Below are positions 41,861 through 53,318 of a DNA stretch of 64,000 bases, piece by piece (the stretch's first letter is position 1; the number at the start of each line of letters is the position of its first letter). The position numbers and the translations under genes are program-made. The notes beneath the pieces are model-generated. The model saw only the letters and a program-made list of their open reading frames with translations, did no database searches and was not told the DNA's origin. Source of the stretch: Adenophora triphylla var. japonica (Eukaryota > Streptophyta > Magnoliopsida > Asterales > Campanulaceae); the NCBI GenBank assembly GCA_022495995.1, contig JAFEMH010001239.1:310001-374000 (forward strand), given 5' to 3'.

Positions 41861-42990
41861 GTAGATAATCGTGTAACTTCCCCTTCTTCTCCTGCTAAAC
41901 CCCCTGTCATTGATTCCCCTGTTGTGGAACCCCCGATTGTGGAAAATATTGTTGTTGAGGATGTTGTGTCTAAAGGTGAGGGTACTAATGGATTGGGACA
42001 AACAGTGAATGTAGAAAAGTCCAATCCCAAGCCATATGTACCTCCTGTTCCTTTCCCTGGCAGATTCTTGAGGAATAAGCTTGATCACCAAATGAAAGAA
42101 TTAATTGACATGTTTTCAAAAGTTAACATAAATTTGCCTTTGTTAAATGTGATCAAGAATGTTCCCGCATATGCCAAATTCTTCAAGGAAATTAATTCCA
42201 AGAAAATTCAAGATGGGAAAGATGAGATTCTGTTTTTGGATGAGAATGCAAGCGCCGTAGTCAAACATAGTCTCCCACCGAAAATGAAAGACCCCTGGAG
42301 TTTCCTAATTTCCATTACTTTGGGGGATTCTCACACGGTGAGAGCTATGCTTGATCTCGGGCAAGCATTAATTTGTTGCCATATTACATGTACCTTGAGT
42401 TAGGTTTGCCTCGAGCTAAAACCCACTATGATGGCCCTACAACTTGCTGATAGGTCCATTAAAAGACCAATGGGCATCGTAGAGGATGTTTTAGTTCAAG
42501 TTGGTTCATTGATCATTCCCGTTGATTTTGTGGTTTTAGAGATGCCTCGCGGTGAGGGTAGTCGCCGTGATTCACCCATATTGCTTGGGAGACCATTCAT
42601 GGCAACAACCAACACCGTGATCAATGTTGGTAATGGTACTCTATCTATGACCGTCGCAAATGAAAAGATTGAAATAAATGTCTTTGATGTAATGAAAAAT
42701 GCGGTGGGTCAGATGAGTCTTGCATGCTTGTTGATGAGTTGGATGAAGTTGATGATTGTGTGAGTGAGATTTCATGGCATGTGAGAGAATGTGAGGAGTT
42801 AGAGTCATTGATTTCAATGGGCGGTGAGAAAACTAGGGATAATGCGGATGCTCAACTGATGGCTGTGGATAAGGCCGACGAGCACCATCCTAGTGATGGC
42901 CCATTTCACCCCTAGGCCACTTCAATGAGAAGTTGGCGCCTTCTATTGTGATCCCCCACCCTTGAGTTGAAAACTCTTCCTTCTAATTTA
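41861..42990 (+). pseudogene. Gag-protease linker and protease of element F
   Basis: A linker (VPPVPFPGRFLRNKLDHQMK, then VIKNVPAYAKFFKEI) is typical of Athila polyproteins before the protease. The protease region has AVVKHSLPPKMKDPWSFLI, an altered active site (LDLGQALI), then LQLADRSIKRPMGIVEDVLV, IIPVDFVVLEM and ILLGRPFMATTNTVINV. Frame changes occur near 42400 and 42720. Related Athila proteases have an LCDLGAS-type site, so the reading here is consistent. Confidence 0.85.
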
Positions 42991-44500
42991 AAATATGCAT
43001 TTTTGGGAGAGAGAGAAACATTGCCCTGTCATAATTGCATCTGATTTGTCCAAAGACCAAGAGGCCCAATTAATTGCTGTTTTGTGTGAATATAAAGAGG
43101 CCATTGGTTGGACATTGAAGGACATAAAGGGAATTAGTCCCACAATGTGCATGCATAGAATTCATCTCTTGGATGGTGCCAAGCCGTCTAGAGAGAGACA
43201 AAGGAGGCTGAATCCTCACATGGAGGAAGCCGTGAGAAAAGAGGTCCTAAAATTGCTAGATGCGGGTATCATTTACCCGGTGGTCGAAAGTGAGTGGGTA
43301 AGCCCGGTACAAGTTGTACCAAAAAGATCGGGCATTACCGTTGTCCAAAATGAGAAAGGTGAGGATGTGCCAACAAGGGAAGTGACCTGGCCTTAGGATG
43401 TGTATTGACTTGAGAAAATTAAATGCCGCGACCAAGAAAGATCACTTTCCCTTGCCGTTTATTGATCAAATGCTAGAGAGATTGGCCGGTCATTCTTACT
43501 ATTGTTTTCTTGATGGCTTTTCTGGTATAATCAGATTGCCATAGCCCCCGAAGATCAGTCCAAAACCACTTTCACATGTCCATTCGGCACATATGCATTT
43601 AGGAGGATGCCTTTTGGGCTTTGCAATGCACCTGCGACATTTCAAAGGTGTATGACCTCCATTTTTCGGATATGATTGAGAGGTGCGTTGAGGTTTTCAT
43701 GGATGATTTTTCTCGTTATAGGGGATAGTTTTGATGATTGTTTAAAGAATTTGGCATCTGCTTTTGAAAAGGTGTTGTGAAACCAACTTGACTTTGAGTT
43801 GGGAAAAGTGTCATTTTCTTGTGAAGCATGGGATTGTTTTGGGTCATATTGTGTCAAGTAAGGGATTGAGGTTGATAGAGCTAAAATTGATGTGATTGCA
43901 AAATTACCTCCCGACCCGAGTCAAGGGTGTGCGAAGTTTCCTAGGGCATGCGGGTTTCTATAGGCGATTCATAAAAGACTTCTCAAAATTTGTAAGCCTT
44001 TATGCAATCTGCTTGCCAAGGATACGGAGTTCATCTTTGACCAAGAGTGTGTTGATGCTTTTGATTTGCTTAAGAAAAAGTTGACATGTGCCCCCATTCT
44101 TTCTAGTCCCAATTGGTCTCACCCTTTTGAGATCATGTGCGATGCCTCGATTTTGCTATTGGGGCCGTTTTGGGACAAAGGGTTGACAAATTACCTTCCG
44201 TTATCCATTATGCAAGTAGAACACTTAATGATGCACAATGAATTATACCACAACCGAAAAAGAATTCCTAGCCGTTGTGTTTGCATTGGAAAAGTTTCGT
44301 TCTTACTTGCTTGGATCAAAGGTGATTATTTATTCTGATCATGCTGCACTGAAACATTTGTTAAATAAGAAAGATGCTAAGCCTCGTTTGTTGAGGTGGA
44401 TGTTGTTGTTACAAGAGTTTGATGTAGAGATCCGGGATAAAAAGGGGACTGAAAATGTGGTGGCGGATCACTTGTCGAGGCTTGAGGACTATTCGTATCT
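42991..44500 (+). pseudogene. pol: Reverse transcriptase and RNase H of element F
   Basis: RT begins with KEAIGWTLKDIKGISPTMCM and RRLNPHMEEAVRKEVLKLLD, then WVSPVQVVPK. After a frameshift near 43395 it reads RMCIDLRKLNAATKKDHFPL, CPFGTYAFRRMPFGLCNAPA and a damaged catalytic stretch near 43700 (VFMDDFS). RNase H follows at 44130-44480 with [30 protein letters not shown] and VVADHLSRL. At least five small indels. Confidence 0.88.
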
Positions 44501-45895
44501 CAATGTTGAAGAAGGTTTGATTCCGGTTAATGAAAATTTTCCGGATGAACAACTTCTTGCTGTACATGTCCAAGAGCCTTGGTATGCTGATTTCGTTAAT
44601 TACTTGGTATCTAATATGTTCCCATCACAATTCACTTATGACCAAAAACGTAAGTTCAAGTCAGATGTGAAACATTACATTTGGGATGATCCTTATCTAT
44701 GGAAAATTTGCCCGGACAAAATTGTTAGGAGATGTGTTCCGGACCATGAGCAGAGTAGTGTGTTGAGATTTTGTCATGAACTCCAATGTGGGGGTCATTT
44801 TAGTGGCCAAAAGACCGCTAGGAAAGTGCTGCAATCGGGTCTTTATTGGCCTACTCGTTTAAAGATGCTCAAGAGTTTTGCCTTAGATGTGATAGGTGTC
44901 AACGGTCCGGAACATAGGGAAAAGAGATGAGATGCCCTTACAAAGTAATCTTATTGTTGATATATTTGATGTGTGGGGCATTGATTTTATGGGACCCTTT
45001 CCCCGTCCCACTAAGCATTTGTACATACTTGTTGCCGTTGATTATGTTTCAAAGTGGGTGGAGGCAATTGCCACCCGAACTAATGATGCTAATGTCGTTT
45101 GCAAGTTTGTGTGTGAGAATATTTTCAACCGTATATGGCATGCCACGAGCAATTATCGCTGATCGTGGACTCACTTCACTAACAAAAGGTTCAATGCAGC
45201 TCAAAAGTATGGGGTGGTGCATAAGCTCGCTACAAAGATATCATCCCCAAACTTCGGGACAAGTAGAGGTAAGCAATCGGCAAATAAAGGGTGTTCTTGA
45301 GAAAACAAACAAGGCCCCAACAGAAAGATTGGGCATTAAAGTTGGGGGATGCATTGTGGGCATACAGCAAAGATACAAAACGCCCATTGGAATGAGTCCG
45401 CACTGATAGTGTATGGGAAAGAATGTCACCTCCCGGTAGAGTTGGAACACAAGTCGTATTGGGCCGTGAGGGAATTAAACATGGATTTGAATGTCGCGGA
45501 GAAAAGCGACCGCTTGCACTTGATGAAATTGAGGAGCTCCGCCAAGACAAGCATGAGAGCGCAAAATTGTATAAAGAGAGGACCAAACGGTACCACGACA
45601 AAAATTTGAAGCCCAAATTCATAAGACCGGGTATGAAAGTCCTTCTCTTCAACTCTCGTTCGAGGCTTTTTCCGGCAAGTTAAGTTCTAGGTGGTCGGGA
45701 CCGTATGATGTGGTGCATGTGTATCCGCATGGAGCAGCTTGAACTCAAAAATCCAAAGGATGGCAATGTGTTTAAAGTCAATGGACACCGTGTGAAACCA
45801 TATTACGAAGGGGTGTCAATTTTGGAAGATATCAATGAGATTGACGTGATTGAGTTGGTGGACCCTAAGTGGCCACTTAATTCCATCGGGGCATG
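44501..45895 (+). pseudogene. pol: Integrase of element F
   Basis: The zinc-binding end reads [20 protein letters not shown] and [10 protein letters not shown]. The core has [11 protein letters not shown] (first Asp), [17 protein letters not shown] and, in a shifted frame, a damaged ADRGLTSLT. The last acid region is YHPQTSGQVEVSNRQIK. The tail has YGKECHLPVELEHKSYWAV, KRYHDKNLKPKFIRPGMKVL and FKVNGHRVKPYYEG. The frame changes at least five times between 44900 and 45700. A stop near 45893 is followed by the conserved Athila block at 45924. Confidence 0.88.
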
Positions 45896-45923
45896 ACGTC
45901 GAGCTTAACGACGATAACCAAAG

Positions 45924-45945
45924 CGCTAATTGGGAGGCAACCCAA
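45924..45945 (+). other. Conserved Athila post-pol motif in element F
   Basis: CGCTAATTGGGAGGCAACCC, the partner of 14813 in element B; GAGGACATAGCATG and a PPT-like AAGTGTGGGGGTG follow at 46039-46068. Confidence 0.8.
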
Positions 45946-46075
45946 CGTAGGTAATATTTACCGCTTTCCGTATTTTTCTTTTCCGTTATTATCATCCTTG
46001 CAGCTTGGATTGTGTTGTGTTTTCTTGGTTCATGCCATGAGGACATAGCATGATTTAAGTGTGGGGGTGATGGCA

Positions 46076-46079
<4 letters not shown>

Positions 46080-46106
<27 letters not shown>
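46080..46106 (+). repeat. Poly(A) run in element F
   Basis: 27 A residues after a PPT-like tract. A second run is at 48261-48283 after another PPT-like tract. Confidence 0.9.
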
Positions 46107-46107
<1 letters not shown>

Positions 46108-46329
46108 TTGCTTTTATTGTGTTATTTTGTTTATTTCAATTGATCCCTTTACTTTTGTTTTAATTTTCCTTATGATTTTAGTTATTTAGCAGATCTTATG
46201 CTTGCGGTTTTATTTTTAGTGGTGATGTGTAGATGTATTCGCCAAACAATGAAAGGAAGTGGAACTAATGGGGCAACAATAGAGATAATGCAAGAAAAAG
46301 GAAAAAATGAAAATGGTGCAAATTGAAGT

Positions 46330-46415
46330 AGGCGTGCGCCCGGACAGGCGGGCGTGCGCCTGTTTCTCTCAAAGATAGATTTGGGCGTGCGCCCGGGTGG
46401 AGTGGGCGTGCGCCC
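46330..46415 (+). repeat. Internal CGNNCG dyad array of element F upstream of ORF2 (4 copies)
   Basis: Copies AGGCGTGCGCCC (46330), GGGCGTGCGCCT (46350), GGGCGTGCGCCC (46383) and GGGCGTGCGCCC (46404). This is the reverse-complement version of the LTR dyad GGGCGCACGCCC, placed between pol and ORF2. A pyrimidine-rich leader-like stretch follows (46500-46620). Confidence 0.85.
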
Positions 46416-46900
46416 GGTGTGAGGACCGGTCAAACCGGGAGGTGAAATAAGGAAAGTGACGGATTGAGACCTAATTTTCTCAAAATCTAAACAAGTTTCC
46501 TTTTTTTTTTCTCTCTAAGGCCGCCGACCCCCCCCTTCTCTCTAAAAATTGCACCCCCAATCTCCCAAATCCACCATTGTTATTCATTAAAACCTCATCT
46601 CCACCCACTATCCTCCCTCCAAAACTAATTTACACCACTAAAGCCTCAATCTTTGGACCCAAAATCAAAGAAATTTCATGGAGTGAAGCAAAGCGGTGGG
46701 TTTGTTGATTGGAAGCATTAGGAGCCAAATTGAAGGAAGGTTCTTGTGGGGAAAGTGTTGAAAGGATAAGCTTTACCGACTTCTCCATCTTCTCCATCTC
46801 CGGCGAATATTCCGGCCAACTCCGGCCACTTTTCCGGCGACCCTCTGCAGTGGAAGTAAGTTTTCTTGTTAATTCTTGTAAGTTTTCGGGATAAGAAGCA

Positions 46901-48148
46901 ATGAGTAGTTCTAGAAAAAGGAAAGAGGTTGCACAAGAACAAGTTCCCCCCGGTCCTCCCCATGATGCTAATAAGTTTAAAAGTCGAAAAGCGGAAAATT
47001 TCTTTGTTCAGTATGAGCGTAAACAATGCAATGCAGAAAGAGAGTTTGATTTTGAAGATTTAGGCTTGGATGATATTGTGGAGAGGTATCAATGGAAGAA
47101 TTTAGCAAGTAGGCCAAAACAGAATGGGGTTGCATTGTTGGTTAAAGAATTTTATGCAAATGTGCATGAGTTGGGAAACTGTGGAGAGTCTTATGTGAGA
47201 GGACGCCCGGTGAATTACTCGAGTGAATTAATTAATCAGTATTATTCTATGCCAAATGTTGAAGAGTGTAAATATTCTAGCACGATTGGGGCAATGGAAA
47301 AAGAATGGAAAAAGGAAATTCACGTGATTCAATCAACCTTTGGGCGTGTGGAGATAAATTTGAATGATGGAGGAAAGTTGCTGCCAGTTAAGAAGTTGAG
47401 GCACAAGTTGAGATATTTGCACAGGTTCATCGCCGAACGGATTCTCGCCGAGTGCGCATTCGCATGTGGTGCATTGGAAGAGAGCATGGCTTATGCATTT
47501 GGTGTTGCAGGAGAGCCTATTAATACCGGATCGATTATTTCCAACCAAATTGCCCACAATGCGGAAAAATTGAGCAATGTCAACTTCAAGTTCCCATGTT
47601 TGATCACTTATTTGATTTCAAGGGCAAGGGTGAATCTGCCGTCAAGAGACTTGAAACCGGGGCCTAAAATAGATTTGAGCACTATGACCAAGAAAAGTCA
47701 TATTCAATGTGAGGCAATGTCAAAGATCGAGTGATGAGGATGGTGAAGGGAATGAAGAAGAAGGAGAAGGAAATAACGAAAATGAAGGAAATGATGAAGC
47801 CATGGAGGAGGACCCGGTGGAAGCACGTGTGGAGTTATACAGAAGAGATCCCGCCAGGGCGATGCACCTGGCCCGAGTTTGGCTATGACTTCGGTAAGAG
47901 TGGAGGTGAACGAACCGAGTAGAAAGTTTGAGGAGGCGGAGCAGAGACGGATGGCGGAGGCTATGGCAGCCTCAAGCACACAGAATGTGCAAGATGAAAG
48001 GTGGGCGCAACTCATGGGTTATTTGCACCACCAAGGCAAAGAGTTCGCAGCTAGCCTCGCTCCACCACACTTCCACCACAAGAGGGGCAAGCCAGCCAGA
48101 GTGATCCTTGGGGTCACCGCTCGCCCTCCGCCTCAAGAAGTTGGTTGA
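46901..48148 (+). pseudogene. Second ORF of element F (Athila env-position / plant transposon protein)
   Basis: ATG 46901 opens 277 residues with a basic start (MSSSRKRKEVAQEQ) and the conserved core YQWKNLASRPKQNGVALLVK, EFYANVHELG, VRGRPVNYSSELINQYYSMP, LPVKKLRHKLRYLHRFIAER and SIISNQIAHNAEKLSNVNFK. This is the 'putative plant transposon protein' family found after pol in Athila elements. Its role is unknown; env has been suggested from position only. I see no signal peptide or strong membrane segment in this half. A frameshift near 47730 leads into an acidic low-complexity tail, then EQRRMAEAMAASS and the end near 48148. Confidence 0.85.
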
Positions 48149-49487
48149 GGTACCCCTAACCCTATCTTATGCTTTATTGATATCATATGCATTAGGGACA
48201 ATGCATGGTTTAAGTTTGGGGTGTGGGTACTACTTGGTACGCTTTTGGTTTATCTTCATAGTAAAAAAAAAAAAAAAAAAAAAAACAAAGCGGGTTAATT
48301 TTGTCCTTGTTTGACATGGTTCAAGTTTTGTTAACATTCTTTTATTCCCATGATTGCTTGGTTGATTGTTTGAAATCGTTAGTAGGACATCGTGATGTTG
48401 AAAGTCAGTTATGCAAGTCTCAATATATTTTAGATTAATTTTGATATGGTGCTCAATGGTTATATTTATGTCAATAATGCTAAAAAATTCTGTGCACTTA
48501 TGCGGTAATTTTCCTGTAGTTGATAATTTTGATCTGTTTTATCAAGTTTATAGTACACCATCATCTTTGACGTTAATGAATTTGTTTAGTAAATAGTAAC
48601 TTCTTAACAAGAACCGTGGGTACTCCTTGGATAGTGTGGATTTTTGTTGTTGGATGGACACCCTCAGATCCGAGATAATGTGTAAATTAATTGAAAAAGG
48701 GAATGGGAGCAATGGCAATTAAATTATTACTCTGGTAATACCTCCAGCGTGTAGATTGGTTGGATAGGGACCATTCTAGCTTAACCAGATTTCGGGTATG
48801 CAGGTAGCGTTATGGGGAAGAGCTTTTCCGCCGTGATGGTCCGTACTGTGCTCGACATCGAAATGGCTAACTCCCATCTCTATGATTAAATATTCCTAAA
48901 GTAGCTCTGGCACGGCTCGCTGCGACGTTGCTTCCTTGCCAAATAGGAGTATATGGTAATAAATTCCTACCTAGTATTAGGGGCATGGAGTTCGCTACAT
49001 GTTGTTCCCTACTTGAACGGTAGATGACTCTTAAAAATATGTGCTTAAATGATCGGGTTTGGGGGTGTTAAGGTCCATTGAAGTGGAAAAGGTAAGGGAG
49101 TATTCATAGTTTGTCGTTTAAGTGTGTTTTTATTTGTTAACAAAGTCAATAAAATAAGAGATGATTGGTGTACTTAGCTTTATAAAAATAGATCATGTTT
49201 GAAGCGAAGGGAGAATTCAAATTCACACACACACGGGATTTATTGAGTACATATAATGATTGAGCAGGTAGCAAAATTAATGGTAATATATGTTGATACT
49301 TGTGTAGATTGATTGCTTTGAGATTGTGTGGTTGTGGTATTTCATGATTCAAGCAATTTTGGGAAATATAAGAATGTGGGGACAAAGTTAACTTTCGGAT
49401 TAATTAGTTTAGATTGTTCTTTTTATTTGTCTTTCTTATGTTTTGTTGTCTTACTCGAGGACGAGCAAGAAATAAGTTTGGGGTGTT
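48149..49487 (+). other. 3' untranslated region of element F
   Basis: No coding homology. A PPT-like TTTAAGTTTGGGGTGTGG lies at 48209-48226. The real PPT, AATAAGTTTGGGGTGTT, is at 49471-49487, after CGAGGACGAGCAAG. Confidence 0.75.
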
Positions 49488-50812
49488 TGATGGATGTGTT
49501 TTTACACATCTAAATTAGGTACTCCTACTCTTATTTCTTGTAAAATTCTTGAGTAAAAGGTTATTTTAATATATTTTTTAGTGTTTTTGTGAGTTCAGGT
49601 TAATTAGGTAACAAATTATGGATTCAAGTGAAAAAGGAACAAAAATGGAGCTAGATCCGCTGAAAGTGAAAAAGGACTTGTGAGGCATTTTAAGAAGTCA
49701 AGGAGCCTTTCTCATTGGAGGATCAAAAGGGAATTATGGAAGGAAAAAGGACCAAGGCTGGAAGACAGGGCGGGCGCACGCCTGGAAGGGGTGGTCGCAC
49801 GCCCAAAACTCTCAGATTGAAGGCAGGCGCACGCCTGGAATAGTGGGCGCACGCCCAGTGTGTCGGGCTGAAAGAGATTGTTTCCTTATTTTGCAAGGAT
49901 TTTTGAGATCCTTGACAGATTTTTATGGATCTTTTGAATCCCTTTTCCTAGTCATTGAAGGATTGTTTTTAGGATTATATATATTCCTATTATGATTTTT
50001 ATTAGGCACCTTTTATTTTTAGTTTTCTTGCTTAGGTTTTTCAAGGATTCAAGCTTTTATTTTCAAGGTTTTTGCAAGGATTTCAGGTTTGATGTTTTGT
50101 TGCTATTCATGTTTTGTGATGTTTATCCGGAACATGAGTAGCTAATTTCTTAGTAGTTCACGGATTGGTGTAGCCCGTATTTGAACTTTATGCTATATAT
50201 TTAAATTTCATTTAATTGTGGAGTTAGTTCATCCTAATATTTTAATTTATATTTGGTACGATTCTTGCATTTGCGTGGGGAATTGTGCATGAACACTATT
50301 AGGATGATTAGATTCGATTGACGATCTTGCGTGAATTGATTGAGTCTAGGTTTCATTAATTCTTTTGTGCTTAATGAATTGAGTTGTTGTCAATTTGATC
50401 TTGCGTGACAATTGATAATTACTCAATAGAAGAATTGCAATCCGGCAATCGAACCGTCCCAATTCTTACAAAAGTGAAGAAGCCCTAAACCCAATTAATA
50501 TTTTATTATTCAAAAGGCATAAAGGGAGAATATGTGGTGAACCTAATCCGTGAGCTAGTTGTTAAATCCTTGAATTTCTTTTGCTAGCTTGCTTAATTGT
50601 TACTTTAGTTGCTTAATTGTTTTAATTTTCTTTCGTTAATTAGTTTTAATAAATCAACTCAAAAACCCCACTTTGTTACTCTTTTGCATTAATTAAATTT
50701 ACTTGTTAAAACCAACGAGTCTCTGTGGTTCGACCCCTGCTCGTGCATATTACTACACCGGTAGTGAGTCCACTTGCTCGGATTTTATTACTAGAGGAAT
50801 TTTTCTCCATCA
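49488..50812 (+). repeat. 3' LTR of element F
   Basis: This is the 1,325-bp partner of 39041-40362. The dyad array is at 49772-49856. It ends CTCCATCA before ACGGT. Confidence 0.95.
49772..49856 (+). repeat. CGNNCG dyad array in 3' LTR of element F (4 copies)
   Basis: Same four copies and spacing as 39327-39411. Confidence 0.88.
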
Positions 50813-51065
50813 ACGGTCCAGGGCCGAAATGGACAAAACGTGAGAACAACAATTGTTAGAGCTGTTATTATGTGAGTATTATTGTCTTGGTATACATCCT
50901 ACAGTCACTGGTTCAAAGCGACTCTCTACAAAAGGCTAGTATATTCGATAATATTTCACTAGGGAGGATTCAAGGCCACAAGCTATCTATCCCGAAGTAA
51001 TAATAGTTCGCCGGAACTTTGGACGAAATTGCATTCATGCATTAATTGTCATTCATGTGGGGGAC
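50813..51065 (+). other. 3' end of element E interior with polypurine tract
   Basis: This is the continuation of E after F. It has the copia-like tail and the PPT CATGTGGGGGAC (51054-51065) directly before the LTR. Confidence 0.75.
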
Positions 51066-51901
51066 TGTTGGAAATGGGTAACGGAAAGTTAAGTTTGACT
51101 TAACGTTGACCTAGGTTTCTAACGAAAGTTCGTTATTTGTTAACGAAACTAGTTACAAATGGTAATCTACATTTGTTGTAGATTATATAACTCATTTAAT
51201 GTCTCAAAAACCATTTCCGGGTGAATGAGAAATTAATGACAAAGTTTTGTAACTTAACGAAAGTTAGTTAAAGGGTGTTTTGAAGTGCTCGGCCGAGCAG
51301 AGTCCTTGACTCGGCCGAGCAGAGCACAGAAATTGGCCAAAGTCTCTGGACAAGTTTGCTCGGGCGAGGCATATGCCTGCTCGGCCGAGCAGTGTGAATT
51401 ACACGGCCGTGCAAGTCTATTGACTCGGCCGTGCATCTTGGTGCTCGGCCGAGCAGATCCTGAACAGGTGCCAATTCAAACAGAAAGTTGTGTCCTTTCA
51501 AGGGAAAAGACACAAACCCCTTAACTCTCTTTATATACTTTCCCTCCGAATTTCAGTTTATTCATACATTCATTTGAGCATTCCTACCCTCTAGTAAGAT
51601 AGAAAAACATACCCAAATCATTGGCATATTGTTGCATAAAATCCTTCAAAGTCCAAAGTTTCAAACATAGTGTTGTTCGTTAGAGTATTTGATTTGGAGT
51701 GCTCCTATCATATACTTAAAAGTCGTTTTATCTTACTAGAAGATTGCCATTGAAACCGTAAGCACCTGTGCGGGACAATAACTTCTTACGGAGATTGTAT
51801 TTAATACAAGACTCGACTTGTCTAATAGTTTTCCAATCTCCGTTACATTTTCTGTTAAGTTTTCAGTTAAGTTCTTGAGAAGCCTACCAAAAAGTCCAAC
51901 A
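51066..51901 (+). repeat. 3' LTR of element E
   Basis: 836 bp. TATA-like TTTATATACT at 51530. The dyad array runs 51287-51454. The segment complementary to the leader is at about 51778-51791. Confidence 0.95.
51287..51454 (+). repeat. CGNNCG dyad array in 3' LTR of element E (about 7 copies)
   Basis: First GCTCGGCCGAGC at 51287, last at 51443. One repeat and its spacer are missing relative to the 5' LTR. Confidence 0.88.
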
Positions 51902-51906
51902 GATAT

Positions 51907-52091
51907 TTCATATTAAAAATATATATATATATTGTAATTACAAATTCTAATAAATAAAACATTATTAAATAATAGCATATAAACTCCGGCCTATGAAGTT
52001 TCATATTTTAATATAATATATTTGAAAAATATAGAGTAATCTTTGAAAGAGAAAAACATCAATTTTTATTTACATTCTTAAAAAATAAATA
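51907..52091. other. A/T-rich spacer
   Basis: No feature seen except short TA runs. Confidence 0.5.
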
Positions 52092-52558
52092 TACTCCCTC
52101 CGTCTCGAACATACGTTATATATATATAAACTTTTTTCCCATTTCTTTCTTTTCTTTTATGTTAAAAGGTGTATTCACTAATTTCCTATCCTATGTGAAC
52201 AATTACGGAGGCGGTAGCTTGTGGGGAAGGAAGAGGGAAACTATCGAGAAAGAAGGGTTTTTATTATTTCAATGTATCAATTAGATTATTTGAGTCTCCG
52301 ACCCAGTACAAAAGAAACAAAATAGGTTTTGCCCAAAAATTAAGAAAAATGTAAAATAAAGTAAGTGTTGTGAGTATTAAAAGTGAGGCATGAGAGAAAA
52401 AACGAGGTAGAAAATAGTTAGTTGATAGATGATTTGAGTATGATAAGTGAGTCTCATAAATAAACAAGTATTAAAAGCTTTCCTTTTGTGCTTGTGACTT
52501 TTGTAATGAGACACCAAAATGAGGCTTTTGTGCCTTTTGTAATGGGACGGAGAAAGTA
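52092..52558. mobile_element. Stowaway-like MITE 1
   Basis: TACTCCCTCCGTCTC at the left, GGGACGGAGAAAGTA at the right, TA duplication. No coding capacity. Confidence 0.85.
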
Positions 52559-52667
52559 TTATTTTCATGCTAAAATTAAAAAAAAAATATTTTAATGTTT
52601 AGGATATTAAGATTTTTTTTCTATTTTAGAAAATCGATATAACTTTTCTTAAAGAATAGTATGTTCT

Positions 52668-52911
52668 TACTCCGTCCCACGATAATATGCAAAAAGACCC
52701 CTTTTGGACGTCCCACAATAATCTGCACTTTCCTAAAATGAAAATGGGATCCACTTCTCTCTACTCACAACACTTTTCAAATTTACTATTCTCTCCACGC
52801 ATTCTCTCTCCTATTTTACTTTTACACTCACAATACATTACATTTATCACCTTTTACCTTAATTCTCTCACCGACATAAAAAGTGCATACATTTGTGGAA
52901 CAGAGGGAGTA
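52668..52911. mobile_element. Stowaway-like MITE 2
   Basis: TACTCCGTCCCACG at the left, GGAACAGAGGGAGTA at the right; about 244 bp. Shares ATTCTCTCTCCTATTTTA blocks with the other copies. Confidence 0.85.
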
Positions 52912-52927
52912 GTTTATAGCAAATTAG

Positions 52928-53318
52928 TATTCCCTCCATCCCAGACCAAGAGTCCTACTTTCCCTTTTGGTCCGTCCCAGACCAAAAGTCCCTTTCCTTA
53001 AATGGAAAGTTTTCCATATATTTATACCCTTATCATCTCCATATATTTACAAAAAAACCATTCATTATACCTTTATATTTTTTACTATTCCTCCCACTCA
53101 TTCTCTCTCCTATTAAATATTTTTAACTTTTACATTCTCTCTCCTATTCCCTACCACACATTTAACTTTCACATTCTCTCTCTTATTCCCTACCATACAT
53201 TTAACTTTTACATTCTCTCTCCTATTTTTAACTTTTACATTCTCTACCCACTTTAAAAAAAATTCTTAAGAAGCGTGAAATCTCCCCCGAGGACCCTTGA
53301 TCTGGGACGGAAAGAGTA
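52928..53318. mobile_element. Stowaway-like MITE 3
   Basis: TATTCCCTCCATCCCAGACC at the left, CTGGGACGGAAAGAGTA at the right. Contains near-tandem CATTCTCTCTCCTATT units. Same subfamily as 62309-62721. Confidence 0.85.

Larger units (their letters stand above)
39041..50812 (+). mobile_element. Element F: Athila-type gypsy element with a second ORF
   Basis: LTRs (39041-40362 and 49488-50812) begin TGATGGATGTG and end TTTTTCTCCATCA. The target duplication is ACGGT (39036-39040 and 50813-50817) inside element E. The interior holds gag, protease, RT, RNase H, integrase, then a separate ORF at 46901 in the position of the Athila env-like gene. LTR ends, PBS and PPT context are those of element B. 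F is 11.8 kb and has many small frameshifts. Confidence 0.95.
34457..51901 (+). mobile_element. Element E: decayed Ty1/copia element
   Basis: LTRs start TGTTGGAAATGGG and end AAAAAGTCCAACA, with target duplication GATAT (34452-34456 and 51902-51906). The interior has a copia Gag with zinc knuckle, an integrase-tail fragment and RT pieces in copia order (INT before RT). Without element F it is about 5.7 kb. Large parts of gag and pol are deleted. Confidence 0.93.
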
